Shown here piece by piece: positions 16,545 to 24,851 of a stretch of 64,000 nt of DNA. The DNA lies in NCBI RefSeq assembly GCF_004364865.1, contig NZ_SOAU01000001.1:3938001-4002000 (forward strand), given 5' to 3'. Below the pieces are notes generated by a model. It was not told the DNA's origin, searched no databases, and was given only the letters and a program-made list of their open reading frames with translations. The DNA is from Ilumatobacter fluminis (lineage in GTDB: Bacteria > Actinomycetota > Acidimicrobiia > Acidimicrobiales > Ilumatobacteraceae). Within the stretch, counting starts at the first letter, position 1. Every line of letters starts with the position of its first letter. The position numbers were made by a program, and so were the translations under genes.

Positions 16545-16653
16545 CCCGTCGCGGGTGGGTGCCCTGTCGCTTTCGGGAGAATTCCGCTAGAACAGTGCGA
16601 TCGGCGAGTTCGGCCAGTGCTGGACTCGCCGTTGCGTATCCCCCGACACCACC

Positions 16654-18546
16654 ATGCTGCTCGCTGCCACCGAATCCGCACTCGGCCCCACCCTGGCCAT
16701 CATCGTCGGCGTCGGCATGGCCGCGCAGTGGGTCGCCTGGCGGAGCCAGATCCCCTCGATCATCCTGTTGCTCATCTCGGGCCTCTTGCTCGGTCCGGTG
16801 TTCGGCGTCATCGATCCCGACGCCTTCCTCGGCGACACCCTGTTCCCGATCGTGTCGCTGTCGGTCGCCCTGATCCTGTTCGAGGGCGGGCTCGACCTGC
16901 CGCCGCGCGAACTCAGATCGACCGGCACGGTCGTCCGACGGCTCATCTCGATCGGCGCGCTCATCACGTTCCTCGTGGCTGCCTGGGGCGCCATGCAGCT
17001 GTTCGACATCAGTCGCGGTGCGGCCGCCGTGCTCGCCGCCGTCCTGATCGTCACGGGCCCCACCGTGGTCGGACCGCTCTTGCGGTTCGTCCGGCCGAGC
17101 GGCCGCACCGGGCCGATGCTGCGGGCCGAGGGCATCCTGATCGACCCGATCGGTGCAACGGCGTCGCTGATCGCGTTCGAGGTCGCCCTGACCGACGAAC
17201 CCGGCGAGGCGATCACCGCGACGCTCGGCGTGGTCGGCCTCACCCTGGTCGCCGGCATCGGGATCGGGTTCGTCCTCGCCTGGATCGTCGACCACGCGCT
17301 CCGTCGCTTCCTGATCCCCGACCACCTCGCGAACCCGATCACGCTGGCGATCGTCGTCGTCGGCTTCGTGCTCAGCAACGAGGTCCAGGAGGAGTCGGGG
17401 CTGCTCACGGTGACGGTGATGGGCATCTGGCTCGCCCGGCGCGACTCGGCCGCCGTCCGCCAGCTGCTCGAGTTCAACGAGAGCCTGCGGACCCTGCTGA
17501 TCTCCGCACTGTTCATCCTGCTCGCGGCCCGGATCGAGACCGACCAGCTCCGCGACGTGATCCTGCCGTCGCTCATGTTCCTCGCCCTGCTCGTGTTCGT
17601 CGCACGACCCCTGTCGGTCATCGCCTCGACCGTCCGCACGAGCCTGACCTGGCGCGAACGGCTCTTCCTGATGGCGATGGCCCCTCGCGGCATCGTCGCC
17701 GCCGCCGTGTCGGCGATCTTCGCACTCCGACTCGAAGAAGAGGGCGTGCGGGGAGCCGAGATCATCGTGCCGGTCGTGTTCCTCGTGATCATCGGCACGA
17801 TCGTCGTGTACGGCTTCTTCGCCGGCCCGCTCGCCCGCAAACTCGGCCTCGCCGAGGCCCGCGCCAACGGTGTCCTCATCGTCGGTGCCCACCCGACGGC
17901 CCGTGGTCTCGCCAAGCAGCTCACCGATCTCGACGTGACGACGATGCTGGTCGACACCGACCCGTACAACGTGACCCGCTCGGTCGCGCTCGGCCTGCCG
18001 GCTCGACGCCTGAGCGTGCTCACCGAGGACGCCACGCACGAACTCGACCTGCGCGGCATCGGGCGCATCCTGGCGATGACCCCGAACGACGAGGTGAACG
18101 CGCTCGCGGCGACGCGCTTCGCTCGCGTGTTCGGGCGGCGCGAGACCTTCCAGCTCAAGCCCTCGTCGAAGCAGCGCCAGGGCGAACTCCCCGAGGAGAT
18201 CCTCGGCCGCATCATCGGCATCGACGGTGTCGACTACGGGCTGATCGACGAGCGGACCCGGCAGGGTTGGCGCGTCCGCTCGGCGCCCGCGTCGACGATG
18301 ATCACCACGGCGACCGAGGCCGACGAGTTCGTCCCGGTCGCACGGGTGCTCGACGGTCAGCTCGCCTTCATCTGCCGCAACGACCCGGTGCCGAGCCAGG
18401 GCACCGTCATCGGCCTGGCGTCGGCAGCCACGCAGCAGCGCATCGACGAGGACGCGGCGGCGCGCGCCGCCGACACCGAAGAGGCCGACCCGGCCCGGAC
18501 GAACGGGAACGGGAACGGAAACGGAAACGGGAACGGGAACGCATGA
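16654..18546 (+). CDS. Cation/proton antiporter (CPA family) with cytoplasmic nucleotide-binding tail
   Basis: A 630-residue protein. Residues 1-400 form about 12 membrane segments of the NhaP/CPA type, with FEGGLDLPPRELR in the fifth helix and the GPTVVGPLLRFVRP and GILIDPIGA segments that hold the transport Asp. Residues from about 405 have a Rossmann-like TrkA-N/RCK fold (NGVLIVGAHPTARGLAKQLTDLD), suggesting gating by a nucleotide, and a small domain follows. The C-terminus is an Asn-Gly repeat (six NG pairs) coded by AACGGG/AACGGA hexamers. The protein probably exchanges Na+ or K+ for protons for pH or ion homeostasis. Its stop overlaps the start of the next gene by ATGA. Confidence 0.88.
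   Translation: MLLAATESALGPTLAIIVGVGMAAQWVAWRSQIPSIILLLISGLLLGPVFGVIDPDAFLGDTLFPIVSLSVALILFEGGLDLPPRELRSTGTVVRRLISIGALITFLVAAWGAMQLFDISRGAAAVLAAVLIVTGPTVVGPLLRFVRPSGRTGPMLRAEGILIDPIGATASLIAFEVALTDEPGEAITATLGVVGLTLVAGIGIGFVLAWIVDHALRRFLIPDHLANPITLAIVVVGFVLSNEVQEESGLLTVTVMGIWLARRDSAAVRQLLEFNESLRTLLISALFILLAARIETDQLRDVILPSLMFLALLVFVARPLSVIASTVRTSLTWRERLFLMAMAPRGIVAAAVSAIFALRLEEEGVRGAEIIVPVVFLVIIGTIVVYGFFAGPLARKLGLAEARANGVLIVGAHPTARGLAKQLTDLDVTTMLVDTDPYNVTRSVALGLPARRLSVLTEDATHELDLRGIGRILAMTPNDEVNALAATRFARVFGRRETFQLKPSSKQRQGELPEEILGRIIGIDGVDYGLIDERTRQGWRVRSAPASTMITTATEADEFVPVARVLDGQLAFICRNDPVPSQGTVIGLASAATQQRIDEDAAARAADTEEADPARTNGNGNGNGNGNGNA
18501..18542 (+). repeat. Hexanucleotide tandem repeat at the 3' end of the antiporter gene
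   Basis: Seven near-identical copies of the hexamer AACGGG or AACGGA encode the Asn-Gly tail immediately before the ATGA overlap. Slippage would add or remove NG pairs without shifting the frame. Confidence 0.85.
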
Positions 18547-18920
18547 TGGCGTCACGGCTCGACGCGCTGTTCGTGTACGGGACGCTGCGTCGGGGTGACG
18601 TCCGCTGGTCGTTCCTCGAACCGTTCGCGGCCGACGACGGGGTCGACGACACCGCCGGCGGCACCCTGTTCGACACCGGACTCGGGTACCCGGCCGCCGT
18701 CTTCGACGGGGCGGGGACGATCGTCGGCACCACGTTCCGACTCCGACCTGAACGGCTCGTCGAGGCGCTGCAGGTCCTCGACGAGGAAGAGGACACCGTC
18801 GCCGGGCTGTATCGCCGGGTCGAGATCGTTACCGGACGAGGCGTCGCAGCGTGGGCCTACGCCTACGGGAACGGCTTGTCGCTGACGCCGATCGCGGGCG
18901 GCGACTGGTTCGCCCGCTGA
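18543..18920 (+). CDS. Gamma-glutamylcyclotransferase-fold protein
   Basis: A 125-residue protein with the GGCT/AIG2-like fold. The diagnostic phosphate-loop-like motif FVYGTLRRGDVRW is at residues 10-22, and the catalytic-type glutamate falls within the QVLDEEEDTVAGLYRR region that matches the family LDxxEG..Y..Y pattern. Such proteins cleave gamma-glutamyl amines or dipeptides to 5-oxoproline, but bacterial members are mostly uncharacterised. Its ATG overlaps the stop of the antiporter gene by four bases, so the two are translationally coupled. A second ATG directly follows the first. Confidence 0.83.
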   Translation: MMASRLDALFVYGTLRRGDVRWSFLEPFAADDGVDDTAGGTLFDTGLGYPAAVFDGAGTIVGTTFRLRPERLVEALQVLDEEEDTVAGLYRRVEIVTGRGVAAWAYAYGNGLSLTPIAGGDWFAR

Positions 18921-18930
18921 CCCGGCCCGC

Positions 18931-19935
18931 TCAGAAGAACTCGGTGGCGATCGCTGCGACGGCGGCGACGTGGCGGTCGACCTCCTCGGGCGACAGCGTC
19001 GGACCGAGCTCGACGGTGATGCCGACACCGCCCTCGGGGATCACGGTTCGTGCCCACTGCGACGCCGTGCCCGTGTAGGTGCCACCCGAGATGTCGACGA
19101 TCGGCAGGCCGGCGATCTCGGCGTAGCGAAGCCGGATGTCGCCGGCTCGTCCGGTGCCGGGAGCGAGGCGGAACAGGTCCTGGTGGTACCAGAGCACGAT
19201 GTCGGGTCGGACGCCCGACCCGAGTGCCACCATCGCCTGCGTCTCGGGCTCGCTCGCCGGGCCGACCCCGCCGTACTGCCAGAAGCCCGGCTCGCCGAGC
19301 ACGTCCCAGTTCTCGGGGAAGTTGCGGTTGAGATCGACGAGGTTGGCGTTCTGGCGGTCGCCGATCGCCTCGCCGTCGGGATTCATCGACCGGACGAGCC
19401 AGAGTTCGACGCCCGGCGGTACCGGGTCGGTTCGGAGCCGGTCGATGATCGCGACGCCGTCGGCCTCGTTGCCGTGGATCACCCCGACCGCGAGGACTCG
19501 GGTGCCCGACGGGTCGCCACGCCGAACGACGGTGATCGGCACGCCGTTGACCGAACGCCCGATTTCGAACTCGGTCTCGAACGGCACGGTCGCCGGGTCG
19601 ATCGGCACGATCGGCGGGATGCCGGGGATCGGCGGCAGCGTGACCGGTGGCAGCGTCGTCGTGCTGGTCGTCGTGCTGGTGCTGGTGGTCGTCGACGACG
19701 TCGTGCTGGTCGTCGTGGTGCTGGTCGTCGTGGTGCTGCTGGTGGTGGGTGGGACCGTGCTGGTGGTGCTGGTGCTCACTGGCGTCGTCGACGTGCTGGT
19801 CGTCGAGCTCGACGAGCTCGGCAGTGCGGTGCTCATGGTCGTGGTGCCCTCGTCCGACTCGTCGGCCGCCGACGAACACGAGGCGACGAGCAGCGACGCG
19901 ACGAGCACCGCAGCAGCCGAGCGCCGGTCAGGCAC
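18931..19935 (-). CDS. M14-family zinc carboxypeptidase lipoprotein
   Basis: A 334-residue exported protein. A lipobox (LLVASC, Cys near residue 20) follows a short signal peptide, then a Ser/Thr-rich linker covers about residues 30-95. The catalytic domain is a complete M14 peptidase: HGNE supplies two zinc ligands, DLNRNFP is the conserved Asn-Arg substrate clamp, His in LWYHQDLF is the third ligand, and VELGP contains the catalytic glutamate. Targets could be peptidoglycan stem peptides or other surface peptides. It starts 8 bases inside the end of the M20 peptidase gene upstream, so both are in one operon. Confidence 0.87.
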   Translation of the reverse strand: MPDRRSAAAVLVASLLVASCSSAADESDEGTTTMSTALPSSSSSTTSTSTTPVSTSTTSTVPPTTSSTTTTSTTTTSTTSSTTTSTSTTTSTTTLPPVTLPPIPGIPPIVPIDPATVPFETEFEIGRSVNGVPITVVRRGDPSGTRVLAVGVIHGNEADGVAIIDRLRTDPVPPGVELWLVRSMNPDGEAIGDRQNANLVDLNRNFPENWDVLGEPGFWQYGGVGPASEPETQAMVALGSGVRPDIVLWYHQDLFRLAPGTGRAGDIRLRYAEIAGLPIVDISGGTYTGTASQWARTVIPEGGVGITVELGPTLSPEEVDRHVAAVAAIATEFF

Positions 19936-21343
19936 GCGCGGCGTGGGCGTCGAGGAGATGGGCGACCGCCGTGCTGAGACGACGCGCCGTCGGGACGTGG
20001 AGATACTCGTTCGGGCCGTGCGCGTTCGAGTCGGGCAGCAGCACGCCGGTGATCACGAACTGGGCCTCCGGGTAGGCCTCGCCGAGCATCCCCATGAACG
20101 GGATCGACCCACCCTCACCGAAGTGGCGTGCCGGTTCGCCGAACGCGGCGTTCGACGCGGTGTCGAGCGCGTCGGCGAGCCACGGCGCTGTCGCCGGGGC
20201 GTTCCAGCCGTCTGCCGAGCCGGCGCTCGAGATGGTCACGCGGGCACCGTAGGGCGGGTCGGTCGTCAGCTTCTCGGTCATCTCGGCGAGGGCCGCTGCG
20301 GCGTCGGCGGTCGGCGGTGTGCGCAGCGACAGCTTGAGCGAGGTCGAGGGTCGCAGCACGTTGCCGGCGCTCGCCGTCGGCGGCAACCCGTCGGCGCCGA
20401 CGACGCTCAGCGCCGCCCGCCACGTGCGCGAGATCAGCTGACCGGCACCGTGGGGCGTCGTGGGTCCGGCACCGTTCACGAACGGGTAGTGGGCGGCGAT
20501 CGGTCCGATCTCGTCGGCGGTCGAGTGGGCCTGGTCGAGTCGCTCGTCGGGGATGTCGACGTTGCAGGCCTCGAGCAGCACCTCGCCCGTCTCGGCGTTC
20601 TCGATCCGGTCGAGCAAGGCGCGCACGATCCGGAACGAATCGGGCACCATGCCCGACGCATCGCCCGAGTGGAGACCTTCGGTCACGATGTCGACCGTGA
20701 CGGTCGCCATGGCGACGCCGCGCAGGGAGGTCGTCACCCACATGCGATGCGGATCGATGCAGCCCGAGTCGAGGCACACGACCAGGCTCGGCGTGCCGAT
20801 CCGGTCGGCGAGTGCCTCGACGTGGGCGGGCAGATCGGGCGAGCCCGACTCCTCGCTCGCCTCGATCAGGACGATACAGCGGGTGTGCGAGCCGCCGGAG
20901 GCTTGGACCGCCTCGATCGCGGTCAGGCTCGCGAACACTGCGTAACCGTCGTCGGCCCCGCCGCGACCGAACAGCTTGTCGCCCTCGAGCACCGGCTTCC
21001 ACGGCCCGAGATCGTCACGCCACCCCTCCATCTCGGGCTGCTTGTCGAGGTGGCCGTACAGCAGCGCGGTGTCGTCGCTGGCGGCGTCGCCGAACGCCGG
21101 CACCTCGATGACGACGAGCGGGCTGAGATCGGGCGGATCGATGACGTCGACGGTCATCCCGGCGATCGCTCGACCCCGACACCACTCGGCGACCAGGTCG
21201 ACCGCCTGATGGATGTACCCGTGCTCGCGCCAGTCGGGGTCGTAGGCCTCACTCACGGCGGGGATCGCGATGTAGTCGTGGAGCAGGGGGACGATGTCGT
21301 CCCAGGAGCGGTCGACGTGAGCAGCGGCATCGGCGAGCGACAT
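19928..21343 (-). CDS. M20-family metallopeptidase / dipeptidase
   Basis: A 471-residue M20 protein. Metal-site motifs are seen in order: LYGHLDKQPE (His, Asp), GRGGADDGYA (bridging Asp), EASEESGSPDL (catalytic Glu and ligand Glu), LDSGC and HFGEGGSIPFMG (final ligand). A lid domain lies between about residues 200 and 340. It belongs to the branch of dipeptidases and carboxypeptidases with about 470 residues. The ATG at 21343 is chosen because it starts the family-like helix MSLADAAAHVDRSWDD; longer frames run into the divergent lipoprotein gene. The downstream M14 gene overlaps its end, suggesting sequential peptide degradation outside and inside the cell. Confidence 0.9.
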   Translation of the reverse strand: MSLADAAAHVDRSWDDIVPLLHDYIAIPAVSEAYDPDWREHGYIHQAVDLVAEWCRGRAIAGMTVDVIDPPDLSPLVVIEVPAFGDAASDDTALLYGHLDKQPEMEGWRDDLGPWKPVLEGDKLFGRGGADDGYAVFASLTAIEAVQASGGSHTRCIVLIEASEESGSPDLPAHVEALADRIGTPSLVVCLDSGCIDPHRMWVTTSLRGVAMATVTVDIVTEGLHSGDASGMVPDSFRIVRALLDRIENAETGEVLLEACNVDIPDERLDQAHSTADEIGPIAAHYPFVNGAGPTTPHGAGQLISRTWRAALSVVGADGLPPTASAGNVLRPSTSLKLSLRTPPTADAAAALAEMTEKLTTDPPYGARVTISSAGSADGWNAPATAPWLADALDTASNAAFGEPARHFGEGGSIPFMGMLGEAYPEAQFVITGVLLPDSNAHGPNEYLHVPTARRLSTAVAHLLDAHAARA

Positions 21344-21383
21344 GGGCCGCACCGTAGACCAGGTCGTCGCACGATTGCTCGCC

Positions 21384-22697
21384 ATGCGCGAGGCTGGAGG
21401 GGTGCACGGGGGCCGCCGGCGGGGACCGGCCGTCATCGCAGCACTCGTCGTGCTCGTCGGGTGCTCGGATCGAACGGGGACGACCGACGTCGCCGCGACC
21501 GCCCCTGCACCGATGTCGCCGTCGACCTCGGCCGTCCCGGTGCTGACGTCACCCACTGTCCGGGCATCGGCATCGACTCCCGTCGACACGACATCGACAT
21601 CGACATCGACATCGGCCGCAACCGCGACCAGCACGACCACGACGATCGCAATCACGACGACGACGGTGCCGCCGGTCCGGCGGGTGTCGATGGCGTTCAG
21701 TGGTGACACGCTTCCCCACAGCCCGCTCTGGCGGCAGGCAGAACGCAACGCGGCAGCCGCCGACGCGGCCGGGTTCGACTTCGATCCGATGATGCTCGAA
21801 CTGGCACCGCTCCTCGACGACATCGACGTGGCGATGTGCCACCTCGAGACGCCGATCGCGCCCGAGGGCGAGGAGCTGTCGACGATGCCGCGCTACGGCG
21901 TCCCGCCCGAGGTGATCGGCATGCTCGCTGCCGCCGGCTGGGACCGCTGCTCGACGGCGAGCAACCACACGATCGACCGCGGATTCGAGGGCATCGTCCG
22001 CACCGTCGACACGTTCGACGCCTACGGCCTCGGTCAGGTCGGCATGGCACGCACGCCCGACGAGATCGAGCCACGAGTGTTCGAGGCGAACGGGGTCGCG
22101 ATCACCCACCTGTCGTACACGTGGAGCTACAACGGCCTGCGCCTGCCCGAGGGCGACGACTGGCAGTCGGCCCTGATCGACCCGGATCGCATCCTCGCCG
22201 ACTCGTTGATCGCACGCTCGCTCGGCGCCGAGGTCGTGGTCGTCTCGCTGCACTGGGGTGCAGAGGGCGTCCACGAACCGACGTCGTACCAGCGCGAGGT
22301 GGCCGACCGCCTGACCGCACCCGGCATCATCGACCTGATCGTCGGCCACCACGCCCACGTCGTGCAACCGATCGAACAGGTCAATGGCACCTGGGTGATG
22401 TACGGGCTCGGCAACATCTTGTCGAATCTGCCGACGTCACACCGCTGGCCCGCCGCCAGCCAGGACGCTGCCGTCGTCACCGTCGACGTCGACGTGTCGC
22501 CCGACGGTGTCACCGTCGCCCGACCGGTCGTGCACCCGACCTGGGTCGACAAGGACGCCGGCTGGATCGTCCGCCTCGTCCAGGACGAGCTGGCTCGCGA
22601 CGACATCGGGGCCGGCCAGCGCGGACGGCTCGAGGACTCGCTCCGTCGGACGACCAGTGTCCTCGGCGAGTACCTCGCCGAGGACACCGAATCGTGA
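21384..22697 (+). CDS. CapA-like metallophosphatase-fold lipoprotein
   Basis: A 437-residue protein of the CapA/PgsA family related to poly-gamma-glutamate synthesis proteins, which have a metallophosphatase fold. The lipobox LVVLVGC sits about 27 residues from the ATG at 21384; starting at 21342 would overlap the divergent M20 start codon. A Thr/Ser/Ala-rich linker (residues about 35-100) is followed by the catalytic fold: MAFSGDTLPHSP, CHLETPIAPEG, STASNHTIDRG, VSLHWGAEG, VGHHAHVVQPIE, all matching the CapA motif series. In the absence of pgsB or pgsC here, a capsule role is not implied. The membrane-anchored enzyme probably acts on a phosphoester or peptide outside the cell. Confidence 0.87.
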   Translation: MREAGGVHGGRRRGPAVIAALVVLVGCSDRTGTTDVAATAPAPMSPSTSAVPVLTSPTVRASASTPVDTTSTSTSTSAATATSTTTTIAITTTTVPPVRRVSMAFSGDTLPHSPLWRQAERNAAAADAAGFDFDPMMLELAPLLDDIDVAMCHLETPIAPEGEELSTMPRYGVPPEVIGMLAAAGWDRCSTASNHTIDRGFEGIVRTVDTFDAYGLGQVGMARTPDEIEPRVFEANGVAITHLSYTWSYNGLRLPEGDDWQSALIDPDRILADSLIARSLGAEVVVVSLHWGAEGVHEPTSYQREVADRLTAPGIIDLIVGHHAHVVQPIEQVNGTWVMYGLGNILSNLPTSHRWPAASQDAAVVTVDVDVSPDGVTVARPVVHPTWVDKDAGWIVRLVQDELARDDIGAGQRGRLEDSLRRTTSVLGEYLAEDTES

Positions 22698-22700
22698 TGG

Positions 22701-23696
22701 TCAGCCCTTGACGGCGCCGGCGAGGAGGCCTCGCACGAAGTACCGCTGCAGGGCGAAGAAGACGGCGATCGGGACGACCATCGCCACCATGCCGGCCGCG
22801 GTGAGCAGGTGCCACGACTGGCCGCGGGTACCGGTCAGCGTCGCCAGCTGGCGGGTGATCGGCGCCTTGTCCTGGCCGGCGTAGATCAGGGCGATCAGGT
22901 AGTCGTTCCAGATCCACATGAACTGGAAGATCGTGAGCGAGGCGATCGCCGGGACCGACAGCGGCACGATGAGCCGGAAGAAGATGGTCATGTGACCGGC
23001 ACCGTCGATCTTCGCCGCTTCGATGATGTCGCGCGGGAGGGCTCCCACGAAGTTCTTCAGGATGAACACACAGAACGGCATGCCGAAGATCGTGTGGGCG
23101 ATCCAGACGCCGAGGTAGGTACCCGTCAGGTCGAGATCGGGGAAGATCGTCACCGTGCCGATGTGGGCACCACCGCTGAACAGCTGCAGGATCGGCACCA
23201 ACGCCATCTGGAGCGGCACCATCAGCAGCGCCACGATGGCGACGAACATCCACTCGCGTCCACGGAACTCGATCCACGACAGGGCGTAAGCGGCGAGCAA
23301 CGCCAACCCGACCGACAGCAACACCGCCGGCACCGTGATGATGAACGAGTTCTGGAGATACTTCCAGAGATCGTCGTTGCCGGCGCCCGACGACAGCACC
23401 GCCCGATAGTTGTCGAGGGTGACGTCGGGATCGGTGAAGAAGGTCCACCAGCCGCTGCCCTTGACGTCTTCTTCCGGCCGGAACGACGACACGAAGACGC
23501 CGAAGGTCGGGATCGTCCAGAGCACCGCCAGGATCGTGACGATCACCAGCCCGGCTTTCGAGCCGAGCGCTCCGCTGACGGCGGCGCCGGTGCCTCCCTT
23601 CTTGTGTCCGACCGGATCGACGTCGCCCTTGACGGCGTGGTCGATCATGTCCTGATCCGCGAACGGATCGACGTCAGCTCCCGATGTCGTGCTCAT
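22701..23696 (-). CDS. Sugar ABC transporter permease, MalG/AglG type
   Basis: A 331-residue permease of the carbohydrate uptake CUT1 class with six membrane segments after a 45-residue cytoplasmic N-terminus. The EAA coupling motif is at IIEAAKIDGAGHMTIFFRL. It ends QRYFVRGLLAGAVKG, the standard MalG-type terminus. It partners the MalF-type permease encoded just upstream, whose stop overlaps this start by four bases. The cytoplasmic ATPase needed for transport is not encoded here and is presumably shared from elsewhere (MsmK/UgpC type). The long N-terminal extension is somewhat unusual. Confidence 0.92.
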   Translation of the reverse strand: MSTTSGADVDPFADQDMIDHAVKGDVDPVGHKKGGTGAAVSGALGSKAGLVIVTILAVLWTIPTFGVFVSSFRPEEDVKGSGWWTFFTDPDVTLDNYRAVLSSGAGNDDLWKYLQNSFIITVPAVLLSVGLALLAAYALSWIEFRGREWMFVAIVALLMVPLQMALVPILQLFSGGAHIGTVTIFPDLDLTGTYLGVWIAHTIFGMPFCVFILKNFVGALPRDIIEAAKIDGAGHMTIFFRLIVPLSVPAIASLTIFQFMWIWNDYLIALIYAGQDKAPITRQLATLTGTRGQSWHLLTAAGMVAMVVPIAVFFALQRYFVRGLLAGAVKG

Positions 23697-24718
23697 GCGC
23701 CCACCATCTCCTCAGCGCGCTTCTGGGCTCGTCGGTTCAGGTAGATGATCGGGATCACCAGGGCGAACAGCAGCACGGCGAGCGCCGAACCGAGGCCACC
23801 TCGACCCTGGACGAACGTGGTCACGTAGAACTCGTTGGCGATCGTGCTCGTGCCGAATCGGCCGCCGGTGGTGGCAGCGACGATGTCGAACGCCTTCAGG
23901 CCGGCGAACGTGATCGTCGTGGCCACGGTGATCACCGTGGTCTGGATGTACGGCAGCATCACCTTGTAGAAGACCTGCCGATCGGTCGCTCCGTCGACCT
24001 TGGCGGCCTCGATCAGGTCGTCCGGGACGCCCTTGAGGGCGGCGCTGAAGATGACGGTGGCGAAGCCGGCCTGGGTCCAGATGAAGATGACGATCAGCAG
24101 GAACGTGTTGAAGCCGGGCGCCGAGTCGGGCGGGTCGAAACCACCGAAACCACGCTCGAGCACCCAGAGCCGATCGCCGCCGCCGCCCATGCTCTCGGGG
24201 AGCCCGGGGATCGACCCGGTGATCGCGTTCAGGAGACCGTTGTCGAACGGCGGACCGGCGTACACGAACAGCCAGGTCACACCGGCACCCACCAGCGAGA
24301 TCGCACCGGGCAGGAAGATCGCGGTCTTGAAGGCCTTCTCGCCTTTCACGTTGTCGGCGAACCGGGCGACCGCCAGGCCGACCACGACCGTGAAGGCGGT
24401 GCCGACGATGACCCACGCCATGCTGTTGAACACCGTCAGCCGCGTGCCGGTGTTGCTGAAGATCGTCTGGTAGTTGTCGATCCCGACGAAGCTGGTGCCG
24501 CTGTCGTTGCGGAAGCTCAGATAGATGGTGCGCAGCGCGGGAACGAGCAGGCCGATGACGACGGCGGCCGTGGCCGGCAGCATGAACACCCAGTAGCGGG
24601 CGCCCTCCTGCCACTGCTTCGGAAGACGGCCAGACAGCCAGTACAGACTGCCGAGTAGGGCGCCGAGCGCGGCGAACGCGATCAGCACCGTGATGAGTGC
24701 TCGGATGAACTCACCCAT
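23693..24718 (-). CDS. Sugar ABC transporter permease, MalF/AglF type
   Basis: A 341-residue permease of the same importer, with an EAA motif at LIEAAKVDGATDRQVFYKV and the usual QAGFATVIFSAALKG pattern before it. Hydrophobic segments span residues 5-30, 40-65 and several later ones; a periplasmic stretch with WVLERGFGGFD lies between them. The pattern best resembles alpha-glucoside or similar disaccharide transporters (AglF). It follows the binding-protein gene on the same strand after a 133-base gap that contains a strong hairpin, so the permeases are likely made in lower amounts than the binding protein. Confidence 0.91.
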   Translation of the reverse strand: MGEFIRALITVLIAFAALGALLGSLYWLSGRLPKQWQEGARYWVFMLPATAAVVIGLLVPALRTIYLSFRNDSGTSFVGIDNYQTIFSNTGTRLTVFNSMAWVIVGTAFTVVVGLAVARFADNVKGEKAFKTAIFLPGAISLVGAGVTWLFVYAGPPFDNGLLNAITGSIPGLPESMGGGGDRLWVLERGFGGFDPPDSAPGFNTFLLIVIFIWTQAGFATVIFSAALKGVPDDLIEAAKVDGATDRQVFYKVMLPYIQTTVITVATTITFAGLKAFDIVAATTGGRFGTSTIANEFYVTTFVQGRGGLGSALAVLLFALVIPIIYLNRRAQKRAEEMVGA

Positions 24719-24782
24719 GGAACCCCCTGTTCAAACCGGTGACGTTCTCTGAGGAGCGTACGTCACCACGACGGAAGATGCG

Positions 24783-24815
24783 AAAGGGGCCGGGGCTGAT
24801 CGCCCCGGCCCCTTT
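24783..24815 (-). terminator. Strong hairpin between binding-protein and permease genes
   Basis: A perfect 14-base stem (AAAGGGGCCGGGGC and its complement) closes a 5-base loop in the gap between the binding-protein gene and the downstream permeases. It ends in TTT. It would cause partial termination or protect the upstream mRNA, giving more binding protein than permease. Confidence 0.75.
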
Positions 24816-24851
24816 CAGACGACGTCGGTCGACGTCACGTGTGGAGTCGGG

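Noticed and set aside
16444-18555. A 703-codon minus-strand frame opposite the antiporter
   Set aside because: The plus-strand antiporter has clear membrane topology and motifs, whereas the minus frame is rich in Arg, Asp and Gly and has no motif.
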